A stretch of DNA of 64,000 nucleotides from positions 124,001 through 188,000 of the forward strand of contig NZ_JAHKPY010000003.1 of the NCBI RefSeq assembly GCF_018860745.1. Reading direction: 5' to 3'. Positions 35,383-44,499 of the stretch are shown here, piece by piece. The translations under genes were made by a program, and so were the position numbers. This stretch comes from Zobellia uliginosa. GTDB lineage: Bacteria; Bacteroidota; Bacteroidia; Flavobacteriales; Flavobacteriaceae. Below the pieces are notes generated by a model. It had not been told where the DNA came from, ran no database searches, and saw nothing but the letters and a program-made list of their open reading frames with translations. Position 1 is the first letter of the stretch. Each line of letters opens with the position of its first letter.

Positions 35383-36711
35383 TTAGTCGTCTCTTCGCGA
35401 AGGTCTATTTGAACTACCACGATTACGGTTGCTAGAACTTCTGCTATTAGAATTCCCAGATTTATTATTGTTGCGATTTCTGTTTCGGTTCCGGTTTCTA
35501 TTGTTATTTCTAGAATTGTTAGAAGGTCGTCTTTGCTGAGGTTTTTGCTCTTCTTGAGCGTTCTCGCCTTCATCACCATCAACAAACTGATGTTCTGGCA
35601 TGCGAGGCACCTGTTGCTTTATCAATTTTTCAATATCCTTTAAATAAGCGCGTTCTTCCTTATCACAAAAAGAAAGTGCAATACCACTGGCACTGGCACG
35701 ACCTGTTCTTCCGATACGGTGTACATAGGTTTCCGGTACATTGGGCAAATCGTAATTAACAACTAACGAAAGGTCTTCTACGTCAATTCCCCTTGCGGCA
35801 ATATCAGTTGCTACCAAGACACGGAGTTTTCCATCTTTAAATTCTCCTAGTGCCTTTTGTCTAGCAGTTTGGGATTTATTACCGTGTATAGCGGCAGATT
35901 TAATATCGGCCTGGGCTAATTTCTTAACTATTTTGTTCGCACCGTGTTTGGTACGTGAAAACACTAAAACAGAATCCGTAGGTCGCTCGTTGATAAGGTG
36001 AATCAACAATTTTGGCTTGTTTGGTTTACTTACAAAATACACACCTTGTTCAACTCTTTCGGCCGTTGCCTGTTGCGGTTTTATAGTTACCCTTTCAAAA
36101 TCACCTAATAATGTTTTTGAAAGCTCCACAATGCTAGAAGGCATCGTAGCCGAAAAGAAAAGCGATTGTCTTTGCTTCGGTAATTTCGCAATGATTTTTT
36201 TGATATCGTGAATGAACCCCATATCAAGCATCTGGTCGGCTTCATCTAAAACCACAAACTCAATATCCCGTAAAGAGATGATATTTTGGTTCATCAAGTC
36301 TAACAACCTTCCTGGCGTGGCAATAAGTGCATCAACCCCATTGCGCAGTGCATTTACTTGTCGAGACTGTTTTACACCGCCAAAAATCACTGTATTTCTA
36401 ATGCTTGTATGTTTGCTATACGCAGTAAAATTATCTGCAATTTGTATAGCAAGTTCCCTTGTGGGGGTTACAATCAGCGTTTTAATACGTCGCTTACCTC
36501 TAGTTTGCTCTTGATCGGTATGTAAATGATGTATAATAGGAATACTAAAAGCAGCCGTTTTACCGGTTCCTGTCTGGGCAACTCCTAATAAATCTTTTTT
36601 GTTAAGTAAAATCGGAATGGCTTGTTCCTGAATGGGAGTGGGATTTGTATATCCTTGTTCCTCAATAGCTTTGAGTATAGGCAAAGCAATACCTAAATCT
36701 TTAAATGTCAT
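35383..36711 (-). CDS. DEAD-box RNA helicase, RhlE-type
   Basis: The 442-residue protein has all core motifs: Q motif (NPTPIQEQAIP), Walker A (AQTGTGKTAAF), DEAD (VLDEADQMLDMG), SAT (FFSATMPSS) and HRIGRTGRA. After about residue 375 it has a low-complexity Arg/Asn/Ser tail (NRNRNRNRNRNNNK) typical of RhlE-like cold-shock and ribosome-assembly helicases, giving non-specific RNA binding. Confidence 0.93.
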   Translation of the reverse strand: MTFKDLGIALPILKAIEEQGYTNPTPIQEQAIPILLNKKDLLGVAQTGTGKTAAFSIPIIHHLHTDQEQTRGKRRIKTLIVTPTRELAIQIADNFTAYSKHTSIRNTVIFGGVKQSRQVNALRNGVDALIATPGRLLDLMNQNIISLRDIEFVVLDEADQMLDMGFIHDIKKIIAKLPKQRQSLFFSATMPSSIVELSKTLLGDFERVTIKPQQATAERVEQGVYFVSKPNKPKLLIHLINERPTDSVLVFSRTKHGANKIVKKLAQADIKSAAIHGNKSQTARQKALGEFKDGKLRVLVATDIAARGIDVEDLSLVVNYDLPNVPETYVHRIGRTGRASASGIALSFCDKEERAYLKDIEKLIKQQVPRMPEHQFVDGDEGENAQEEQKPQQRRPSNNSRNNNRNRNRNRNRNNNKSGNSNSRSSSNRNRGSSNRPSRRDD

Positions 36712-36769
36712 GTATATTTAATATGCTGTAAAGATACGGCGAATGTTTGGATAACCGCATAGTTAACGG

Positions 36770-38323
36770 CTATAGCCCGGCAATGGCAGCCTCGGCGCAG
36801 CGTTCACCATCCATAGCAGCGGAAACTATTCCGCCTGCATACCCGCCACCTTCTCCGCAAGGAAAAAGACCTTCAATTTCGGGGTGTTCCAATTTTTCGG
36901 TTCTGGGGATGTTTACCGGTGATGAGGTACGGGATTCAACCCCCACAATATTTGCTTCGGCCGTATAATAGCCTTTCATTTTATCACCAAAAGCTTTAAA
37001 ACCTTGGCGTAACCTTCCGCCAATTAATTTTGGTAGTAAGGAGTGTAGGGGAGACGATTTTAATCCGGGTTGATAGGAAGTAGGGTTGAGGTCGGCCGAA
37101 AGTTTTCCTTCTACAAAATCGGTCAAACGTTGGGCGGGTGCGGTCTGCGTTCTTCCGCCTGCGGTAAAAGCCAACCGTTCTAAATCTTTTTGGTATTCCA
37201 ATCCTTTTAAAACGCCAAAACGCTCGTATTTGTACAAATCTTCATCGGCATTGATTTCTACAACGATACCTGAATTGGCAAATTTGTTATTTCTTTTGGA
37301 AGGAGACATACCGTTTACAACCACTTCGCCAGGTGCAGTTGCTGCAGGTACGATAAAACCACCAGGACACATACAAAAAGAGTACACACCGCGATTCTTT
37401 ACTTGTTCTACCAAACTATAGGCAGCGGCAGGGAGCAATTCGTTTCGCTCTCCCGAACAATGGTATTGAATGGAATCGATAATATGCTGAGGATGTTCCA
37501 CCCGAACCCCCATGGCAAAAGATTTTGCTTTTAAGCTGATTTTCTTATCGTTCAGTAAATAATAAATATCACGTGCCGAATGCCCCGTAGCTAGAATAAC
37601 TCGGTTTACCTTCATTTCAGTGCCGTTCTGCAATTGAAGGCTTTCAATTTTGTTGTTTTTAATTGTAAAGTTGGTCAGGCGTGTATTAAAATGGACTTCA
37701 CCGCCGTGTTCAATAATCGTTTCCCGAATGTTCTGAACAATTTTAGGTAGTTTGTTCGTTCCGATATGTGGGTGCGCATCTACCAATATCTCTTCCGTTG
37801 CACCATGATGCACCAAACTTTCAAATATTCTACGAACATCTCCTCTTTTTAAGCTTCGGGTGTAAAGTTTTCCGTCGGAATAGGTTCCTGCACCGCCTTC
37901 GCCAAAACAGTAATTGGAATCTTCGTTTACGGTATGGTCTTGATTAATGGCCTTCAAATCTCGTCTTCTATTCTTTACATTGTTGCCACGCTCTAAGACA
38001 ATGGGCTTGAACCCTAATTCTAAACAACGTAATGCAGCCCACATTCCCGCAGGGCCAAAACCGACGATGTGAACTTCCTTCGCTCTTGAAACATCTTGGT
38101 AATTGAAAACGTAGTCGGCTTTTTTAGAAGGTTCTTCATTAATGTAGACCTCCATCTTGTAATTAAAGTAAATAGAGGGTTTGCGTGCGTCAATAGACTT
38201 TCGCAGCACTTTAATAGTGATGTTATTCTCGTCTTCGCTCAAATATTTAGCGGTTTTTTTTAAAAGGATGTTAGGCTGACTTTCCTCTTTTAACGAAACC
38301 CGTAATTGAATTCTTCTTACCAT
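36770..38323 (-). CDS. FAD-dependent oxidoreductase (COG2509-type)
   Basis: The 517-residue flavoprotein has a short N-terminal domain (MVRRIQLRVS) and then an FAD motif GFGPAGMWAALRCLELG at about residue 97-113. RVILATGHSARD and the C-terminal FPCGEGGGYAGGIVSAA motif, which contacts FAD, are typical of this uncharacterised dehydrogenase group. No partner gene is obvious; it lies between the helicase and metE. Confidence 0.85.
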   Translation of the reverse strand: MVRRIQLRVSLKEESQPNILLKKTAKYLSEDENNITIKVLRKSIDARKPSIYFNYKMEVYINEEPSKKADYVFNYQDVSRAKEVHIVGFGPAGMWAALRCLELGFKPIVLERGNNVKNRRRDLKAINQDHTVNEDSNYCFGEGGAGTYSDGKLYTRSLKRGDVRRIFESLVHHGATEEILVDAHPHIGTNKLPKIVQNIRETIIEHGGEVHFNTRLTNFTIKNNKIESLQLQNGTEMKVNRVILATGHSARDIYYLLNDKKISLKAKSFAMGVRVEHPQHIIDSIQYHCSGERNELLPAAAYSLVEQVKNRGVYSFCMCPGGFIVPAATAPGEVVVNGMSPSKRNNKFANSGIVVEINADEDLYKYERFGVLKGLEYQKDLERLAFTAGGRTQTAPAQRLTDFVEGKLSADLNPTSYQPGLKSSPLHSLLPKLIGGRLRQGFKAFGDKMKGYYTAEANIVGVESRTSSPVNIPRTEKLEHPEIEGLFPCGEGGGYAGGIVSAAMDGERCAEAAIAGL

Positions 38324-38352
38324 AGTGCAAAGCTACTGCGCTTTATGGTATA

Positions 38353-38389
38353 AAAAAATGCATCCTACGAATTGTGGGATGCATTTTTT
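38353..38389 (-). terminator. Terminator after metE
   Basis: A 13-base stem, AAAAAATGCATCC (38353-38365) with GGATGCATTTTTT (38377-38389), lies 20 bases beyond the metE stop. Confidence 0.85.
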
Positions 38390-38408
38390 AAAACGGGTAT
38401 GAAGTTTA

Positions 38409-40733
38409 TTAAGCTAAAACAGCATGGTTTTGACGGCATTCTCTAGCAGCAGCTACCATTTCTATAAGTGCCTCACGAGTTTCTGGCCAATGTCTGGTCT
38501 TTAAACCACAATCAGGATTAATCCAAAGTTGATTAACTGGAATCTGTTTTGCAGCTTTTTCCATCAAAGCGACCATTTCGGCTCTTTCCGGAACTCGTGG
38601 TGAGTGAATATCATAAACACCAGGTCCAATTTCGTTGGGATATTTAAACGTCGCGAAAACGTCTAAAAGTTCCATTTGAGACCGTGAACATTCAATGGTG
38701 ATGACATCGGCATCCATATCGGCTATGTTCGAGATAATATCATTGAACTCTGAGTAGCACATATGGGTATGAATCTGCGTTTCATCTTTAACCCCACTAG
38801 CTGAAATTCTAAAAGCTTTTATAGCCCAATTCAAATAGGTGTTCCACTCTTCTTTCCGTAAAGGGAGTCCTTCGCGAATAGCAGGCTCATCAATTTGAAT
38901 AACCTGTAATCCGGCTGTTTCTAAGTCTACCACTTCGTCTCTTATGGCTAATGCAATCTGTGTGCAGGTTTCAGAACGTGGTTGGTCATTTCTGACATAA
39001 GACCATTGTAGAATAGTTACAGGGCCGGTAAGCATACCTTTTACGGGCTTTTTGGTCAATGATTGTGCAAAAAAAGACCATTTAACCGTCATAGGTGCCT
39101 CTCTGGAAACATCACCAAAAATAATAGGTGGCTTTACACAGCGACTACCATAACTCTGTACCCAGCCAAAACTGGTAAAAACGAATCCGTTTAATTGCTC
39201 TCCAAAGTACTCAACCATGTCATTTCTTTCGAACTCCCCATGTACAAGTACGTCAAGACCGGTGCGCTCTTGAAATTCAATAGTATCCTTGGTTTCTTTC
39301 TCTAGAAGCACATTGTAGTCGTCTGCAGATAGATTCCCTTTTTTGAAATTTGCTCTCCAACTTCTCACCTCTTTGGTCTGAGGAAAGGAGCCAATAGTGG
39401 TGGTCGGGAATAATGGAAGGTTCAATGCCTCTTTCTGAAGTTTTTGACGGGTTGCAAAAATGTGTAGTCTTTGGTCGTCTTTTGAAGTAAGTGCGTCAAC
39501 ACGTTCTTTTACCTTTTGATCGTGAATTAAGGTTGAGGTTACTCTATTGGTATGTGCCTCTGTATTCTTTCTGAGTTTCTCTAAATTAGTAGAAAGGTCT
39601 TCTTTGCTGGCTAATTTTTTAAGAGTAGCTACTTCGTCTAATTTTTGTTTTGCAAAGGCTAACCATTGTTTAATTTCTGAGCTCAGGTTCTCTTCGTTAT
39701 TTTCTAAGCCTAAATCACATGGCGAGTGTAATAGGGAGCATGAAGGTGCAATTAAAATACGCTCAGAACCCACATAATCGATTGCTTTTTGAATCAGCTT
39801 TAAAGACTGCTCAAAGTTATTTTTCCAAATGTTACGACCATCAACTACTCCTAAAGATAAATGTATATAACTATTTAGTTTATTAGACGCTATGATGTCA
39901 TCTAATTGTGAAGAGCAACGTACCAAATCTAAGTGCAACGTATGTACGGGCAGGCTTAAGGCGGTCTCAATATTATCTCCAAAACAATCAAAATAATTGG
40001 CTACCGTAATTTTTAGATTCGGAAATTTCGCAGCGAAATAGGCGTAAGTCTGGTGTATGGCACGCTGTTCTTTTTCGGTAAGGTTGAGGGCTAGATACGG
40101 CTCATCAAACTGAATGTGTTCAGCATCAATATCTACTAATTGCTGAAGGATGTTTTCGTAAGCTGGAAGCAGTCGTTCTAGCAATTCTATTCTATGGAAA
40201 CCATCTTCTTTTTCTTTTCCTAATAACAGGTAAGAGACAGGGCCTATTAATACCGGTTTGGTTTTGATACCTAGCTCTAAAGCTTCTTTAAATTCATTGA
40301 TGATTTTGTCAGAAAAAACAGTGAATACCTGATTTTTAGTAAATTCAGGAACTATATAATGGTAGTTGGTATCAAACCACTTGGTCATTTCCATAGCAGT
40401 AATATCTACTCCGTCTTGTTGAATACCTCTTGCCATGGCAAAATATAAATCGTGGCTTGAGAAAGATGGGTTGTTAGCTAGGGCAGCGTAACGCTCAGGA
40501 ATGCATCCCAAAGTTGTAGATAAGTCTAACACTTGGTCGTAAAGGGAGAAATCATTACTTGGAATAAGGTCTATGCCTTGTTCTTTCTGTAATAGCCAAT
40601 TCTCTTTACGAATTGTTTTAGCCGTATTCAATAGCGTATCTATGTCGGCTTTGCCTGACCAATATTGTTCTAAGGCTCTTTTCAATTCTCTTTTACTTCC
40701 AATTCTGGGATAGCCAAGGTTGGTAGTTTTCAT
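38409..40733 (-). CDS. metE: Cobalamin-independent methionine synthase
   Basis: The 774-residue, two-barrel enzyme is full length. TTNLGYPRIGSKRELKRAL at the start is the MetE signature. Zinc-site residues appear in the C-terminal barrel: THMCYSEF (His and Cys), ITIECSRS (Glu) and NPDCGLKTR (Cys). It transfers a methyl group from 5-methyltetrahydrofolate-polyglutamate to homocysteine in the cytoplasm. It is divergent from an Lrp/AsnC regulator and has its own promoter and terminator. Confidence 0.97.
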   Translation of the reverse strand: MKTTNLGYPRIGSKRELKRALEQYWSGKADIDTLLNTAKTIRKENWLLQKEQGIDLIPSNDFSLYDQVLDLSTTLGCIPERYAALANNPSFSSHDLYFAMARGIQQDGVDITAMEMTKWFDTNYHYIVPEFTKNQVFTVFSDKIINEFKEALELGIKTKPVLIGPVSYLLLGKEKEDGFHRIELLERLLPAYENILQQLVDIDAEHIQFDEPYLALNLTEKEQRAIHQTYAYFAAKFPNLKITVANYFDCFGDNIETALSLPVHTLHLDLVRCSSQLDDIIASNKLNSYIHLSLGVVDGRNIWKNNFEQSLKLIQKAIDYVGSERILIAPSCSLLHSPCDLGLENNEENLSSEIKQWLAFAKQKLDEVATLKKLASKEDLSTNLEKLRKNTEAHTNRVTSTLIHDQKVKERVDALTSKDDQRLHIFATRQKLQKEALNLPLFPTTTIGSFPQTKEVRSWRANFKKGNLSADDYNVLLEKETKDTIEFQERTGLDVLVHGEFERNDMVEYFGEQLNGFVFTSFGWVQSYGSRCVKPPIIFGDVSREAPMTVKWSFFAQSLTKKPVKGMLTGPVTILQWSYVRNDQPRSETCTQIALAIRDEVVDLETAGLQVIQIDEPAIREGLPLRKEEWNTYLNWAIKAFRISASGVKDETQIHTHMCYSEFNDIISNIADMDADVITIECSRSQMELLDVFATFKYPNEIGPGVYDIHSPRVPERAEMVALMEKAAKQIPVNQLWINPDCGLKTRHWPETREALIEMVAAARECRQNHAVLA

Positions 40734-40760
40734 ACTGTAATTTTTGAATTAATATCTATG

Positions 40761-40768
40761 CAAAGCTA
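40761..40768 (-). promoter_or_regulatory. Putative -7 element of the metE promoter
   Basis: Minus-strand TAGCTTTG matches TAnnTTTG and is 28 bases upstream of the metE start codon. I see no SAM or cobalamin riboswitch fold in the short leader. Confidence 0.45.
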
Positions 40769-40892
40769 TTGTAAAGGTTATTTTATCCATAATTAGAAAT
40801 ATAATTAAGAGTATTTAACTGTAAATAGGTATTTTTAAGGTGTAAATACAAAGTTAGTGCTTCGTGATAGGCATTTTAAAGACGATTTATCT

Positions 40893-41354
40893 ATGGAAAA
40901 TTTGGATTTGACCGATTTAGAGTTGTTAAAACAGCTTCAAAAAAACTCGAATATTACTACAAAAGAACTGGCAGCTACAGTTAATCTTTCACCAACACCG
41001 GTGTATGAACGTGTTCGGAAATTGGAGAAAGAAGGTTATATTAAGGGGTATTCCGCTCTGTTGGATGCCGAAAAAATGGGGCTTGAGCTTATTGTCTTTT
41101 GTGACATTACCTTAAAGCAGCATACAAAAGACATCGGAAACCAGTTTGTAAGAGATATTTGTGCCGTAAGAGAGGTGACGGAATGCTACAATATATCTGG
41201 AGATTATGATTTTAGGCTAAAGGTATTGGTACGCGATATGAAGCATTATCAAGATTTTGTAATCAATACATTAGGAGCAGTAAATAATATTGGCAGTGCA
41301 CACAGTACTTTTGTGATCGGAACAATAAAACAGAGTTACGGTATTCCGTTTTAG
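40893..41354 (+). CDS. Lrp/AsnC-family transcriptional regulator
   Basis: The ATG at 40893 (MENLDLTDLELLKQL) gives 153 residues; an upstream GTG at 40857 is unlikely. The helix-turn-helix TTKELAATVNLSPTPVYERVRKL is followed by the RAM ligand-binding domain with GDYDFRLKVLV. Divergence from metE across about 160 bases suggests that it regulates methionine synthesis, which is inference. Confidence 0.92.
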   Translation: MENLDLTDLELLKQLQKNSNITTKELAATVNLSPTPVYERVRKLEKEGYIKGYSALLDAEKMGLELIVFCDITLKQHTKDIGNQFVRDICAVREVTECYNISGDYDFRLKVLVRDMKHYQDFVINTLGAVNNIGSAHSTFVIGTIKQSYGIPF

Positions 41355-41478
41355 TTCATGAAGAATACAGTTTGGAGTATTTTATCTACAATTGAGTCGT
41401 ATTGATTTTAGAAATGAAGTGTTGTATAGCATCTTTGTGTTAATACGCGCAGTAATCCGCACATTTTAAACAGTACAA

Positions 41479-42822
41479 ATGGAAGGTAATAAAATTTTAA
41501 AAGAGCTTTTGTGGGGCTTTATCATTGGTAACTTGGTCTTCTTTGGGTTTATTACCTATAGTTATTTTTTAGATGAGCAGCGGTTTGAATTGATTTATGA
41601 AGATATCTGGCGAGAGTATTTTACGAACATTGTGTTTTCGATTATACTGTACCTTGTTAACATGTCTTGGTTCTATTTTCTTTTGAAAAAATATGAAAGA
41701 AACATATATACGGTTAAACGTATGGCTCTTGCTGTCTTTGGCAACGTTGTGATAACTTGTATGGGTGTTTTTGTGGCGATATCTATTATTGCTACAACCC
41801 TTTATGATATACCTTTTGAAGAGGTTATGGGTGTTCATACGGTAGAGAATTACGTACGTTCGGTTTTTATTTCCCTAGGGGTTTCATTAATTTTTTATGC
41901 TATCTTTTATTATAGATATCGGCAGGAAAATAAGGTTAAAGAACAAAAAATTATAGCCAATACGGCATCAGCAAAATTCGATGCTTTAAAAAATCAATTG
42001 GATCCACATTTTCTGTTCAACAGTTTAAATGTGTTGTCTAGTCTTATTGAAGAAGACCCATATCAAGCACAGAAGTTTACTTCTTCATTATCAAAGGTTT
42101 ATAGGTATGTACTTGAACAAAAAAGTAAAGATTTGGTACTTGTTGATGAAGAGCTTCAATTTGCTAAAACATATGTGCGGCTTTTAAAAATGCGCTTTGA
42201 GGATAGTATCGTTTTCGATATCATAGAAAAGAGTGCAGACCCAGAGGCTAAAATAGTTCCATTATCACTTCAATTATTAATTGAAAATGCGGTAAAACAC
42301 AATGTAGTAACTTCTAGTAAACCTTTAAAACTACAGGTTTATGAACAGGGAGGTGAGTTGGTTGTGGTGAATAATCTACAGGAAAAACAAGTGGTCAAAA
42401 AAAGTAGTGGCGTAGGACTGTATAATATTCGCGAGCGCTACGCACTTCTAACCCATAGAAAAGTTCAAATAGATAAAACGGCTACTGATTTTAGTGTTCG
42501 GTTGCCTATACTTTTAAAACAAATATCAGCTATGGAAATACAACATGAATATATAGAGGACAAGCGCTATAAAAAGGCGAAAGAGAAAGTAGAAGCCATT
42601 AAAGGTTTTTATGGCAATCTATTGGCGTACTGTATTGTAATACCGTGCCTTGCTTTCTTAAATTACAGAACCACAAGTTTCCCTTGGGTGATATTTCCTA
42701 TTTTAGGTTGGGGTTTTGGTATTTTGATGCACGCTATGGAGGCTTTTGGAACAAATCCGCTTTGGGGAAGACGATGGGAGGAAAAGAAGATGCAGGAATA
42801 TATGGATGATGAAAATTTCTGA
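41479..42822 (+). CDS. LytS-type sensor histidine kinase with C-terminal 2TM domain
   Basis: The 447-residue protein has four N-terminal membrane helices (about residues 10-145), a LytS-type kinase core with H177 in LDPHFLFNSLNVL, and an ATPase with LLIENAVKHN and SGVGLYNIRERY. Residues after about 355 form a 2TM domain (YKKAKEKVEAIKGFYGNLLA, then two helices and RRWEEKKMQEYM), so the chain ends in a second membrane module. Two stand-alone 2TM genes and a LytTR regulator follow in the same direction, forming a signalling operon. Confidence 0.92.
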   Translation: MEGNKILKELLWGFIIGNLVFFGFITYSYFLDEQRFELIYEDIWREYFTNIVFSIILYLVNMSWFYFLLKKYERNIYTVKRMALAVFGNVVITCMGVFVAISIIATTLYDIPFEEVMGVHTVENYVRSVFISLGVSLIFYAIFYYRYRQENKVKEQKIIANTASAKFDALKNQLDPHFLFNSLNVLSSLIEEDPYQAQKFTSSLSKVYRYVLEQKSKDLVLVDEELQFAKTYVRLLKMRFEDSIVFDIIEKSADPEAKIVPLSLQLLIENAVKHNVVTSSKPLKLQVYEQGGELVVVNNLQEKQVVKKSSGVGLYNIRERYALLTHRKVQIDKTATDFSVRLPILLKQISAMEIQHEYIEDKRYKKAKEKVEAIKGFYGNLLAYCIVIPCLAFLNYRTTSFPWVIFPILGWGFGILMHAMEAFGTNPLWGRRWEEKKMQEYMDDENF

Positions 42823-42971
42823 GTCGAATTTTTTCAAATCAATTAGTAGTTTGAATTGAGAGTTACAATTCAGTCGTAAAATAGTACAATTCAGAAAGTA
42901 ACATTTAGAAAGACAATCACTTTTAGCGAAATTTGACCCTGTAGTCAATAACCAACAAAATAACAATTACT

Positions 42972-43265
42972 ATGGAAAGAGAAAGTAAATACCTTAGAGC
43001 AAAAGAAAGAGTTGAGAACGAGAAAAAATTCTATAACGGGCTTATCGCCTATATAGTAACTATAAGTTTCTTGGCGGCTATTAATTATTACACAAATGGT
43101 TTTGCATATGCTTGGTTTCTGTGGGCAGCATTTGGTTGGGGCATAGGTGTTGTTGTTGGTGCGATAAAAACATTTGGTGTCAGTCCGTTTTTTGGTCGTG
43201 GCTGGGAAGAGCGTAAGATAAAGCAATTCATGCAGGAGGATGAGCAAAGAACCAGGTGGGAATAA
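42972..43265 (+). CDS. 2TM-domain protein, copy 1
   Basis: The 97-residue protein is nearly all 2TM domain: basic YLRAKERVENEKKFYNGLIA, two membrane helices with WAAFGWGIGVVVG between, and the FFGRGWEERKIKQFM end motif. It is clearly paralogous to the C-terminus of the upstream kinase. Function unknown; it probably interacts with the kinase in the inner membrane. Confidence 0.9.
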   Translation: MERESKYLRAKERVENEKKFYNGLIAYIVTISFLAAINYYTNGFAYAWFLWAAFGWGIGVVVGAIKTFGVSPFFGRGWEERKIKQFMQEDEQRTRWE

Positions 43266-43301
43266 GTTGATTTTAACATAAGTAATTATAAAAATATAGA
43301 A

Positions 43302-43640
43302 ATGGAAACATCGTCATTAGATAGAAGAAGTAAGCAGTTGAGGGCTAAAAAAAGGATAGAGCGGTTAAAAGGGTTTTATATTCATTTAGCGGTTTTTGTA
43401 ATAGTGAACATTATGGTCATGACGGGTGCTGTTGTAGGTAATATGAACAATGGTGAAAGTTTCACGGAGGCATTCTTTAATTTCGGCACTTTTTCAACAT
43501 TTATTTTTTGGGGCATTGGTGTATTGTTTCATGGGGCTAAAGTGTTTTCTTACAGTCCTTTCTTCAGTAAAGCTTGGGAAGAGCGTCAAATTCAGAAATA
43601 TATGGATTCAGACAAGACTGATATGAAAAAATACTTGTAG
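43302..43640 (+). CDS. 2TM-domain protein, copy 2
   Basis: The 112-residue protein has the same layout: LRAKKRIERLKGFYIHLAVF, two helices, FWGIGVLFHG and FFSKAWEERQIQKYM. It has a somewhat longer loop between the helices (GNMNNGESFTEAFFNFG). It lies 36 bases after copy 1 and 22 bases before the LytTR gene, so these genes are probably one transcript. Confidence 0.9.
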   Translation: METSSLDRRSKQLRAKKRIERLKGFYIHLAVFVIVNIMVMTGAVVGNMNNGESFTEAFFNFGTFSTFIFWGIGVLFHGAKVFSYSPFFSKAWEERQIQKYMDSDKTDMKKYL

Positions 43641-43662
43641 TTTATCAACCAACAATCCAACT

Positions 43663-44418
43663 ATGAAGACCATTATTATAGAAGACGAGAAGCCTTCAGC
43701 AAGGCGATTAGCGCGTTTATTGTCAAATTTAGGTGTGGAAGTGTCAGAAATGCTGCATTCCGTAGAGGAGGCTGTAGCTTGGTTTTCAGGCAACCCGCAC
43801 CCAGACCTTATATTTTTGGATATTCAGCTTTCAGACGGACTCTCATTTGAAATTTTTGATACCGTAGAGGTGAAAAGTGCTATCATTTTTACAACGGCTT
43901 TTGATGAATATGCATTGCAGGCGTTCAAATTGAATAGTATTGACTATTTATTAAAGCCGATTGATGACGAAGAGTTGGAAGCCGCGGTAAATAAATATCG
44001 GTCATTTAAGCCTGAGAAGCAAAACATGACGCTCAATTTTGATGACATAAAAAACCTTTTGGTGAATCCGTTGGAGCGGGAATATAAAAAACGATTTACC
44101 GCTAGAGTCGGGCAGCATCTAAAAATTATAAATGCAGATGAAGTGGAAAGTTTCTATAGTGAAAACAAGGGAACGTATGCGGCAACTTCAGACGGCAGAA
44201 ATTACCTTTTGGATACCACTTTGGAAAATCTGGAAACTGACTTGGAACCGCAAACTTTCTTTAGGGTGAGTCGCAAATTTTACATCAACATCAATCATAT
44301 AAAAGATATTGTTTCTTATACCAATTCTAGGCTTCAAATCAAGTTAAATCACTTTAATGAGCAAGAAATAATCGTAAGTAGAGAGCGTGTAAAAGACTTT
44401 AAGTTATGGTTAGAGTAA
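43663..44418 (+). CDS. LytTR-family response regulator
   Basis: The 251-residue protein has a receiver (IIEDEKPSARRL, phospho-acceptor Asp in LIFLDIQLSDG, Lys in YLLKP) and a LytTR domain with FFRVSRKFYINI. As the last gene of the operon it is the obvious partner of the LytS-type kinase at 41479. Confidence 0.93.
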   Translation: MKTIIIEDEKPSARRLARLLSNLGVEVSEMLHSVEEAVAWFSGNPHPDLIFLDIQLSDGLSFEIFDTVEVKSAIIFTTAFDEYALQAFKLNSIDYLLKPIDDEELEAAVNKYRSFKPEKQNMTLNFDDIKNLLVNPLEREYKKRFTARVGQHLKIINADEVESFYSENKGTYAATSDGRNYLLDTTLENLETDLEPQTFFRVSRKFYININHIKDIVSYTNSRLQIKLNHFNEQEIIVSRERVKDFKLWLE

Positions 44419-44499
44419 AATACTCTATTTAATTGATTTAAAATTTTTTAAACACTATCATAGATTTTTCTTATACTGCCTTTTTTGCAGTAAAAAGCA

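Noticed and set aside
35383-35560. Low-complexity Arg/Asn repeat as a separate element
   Set aside because: It is the coding tail of the DEAD-box helicase, a normal family feature.
40734-40892. SAM or cobalamin riboswitch ahead of metE
   Set aside because: The leader between the promoter and start codon is too short and I see no matching conserved core.
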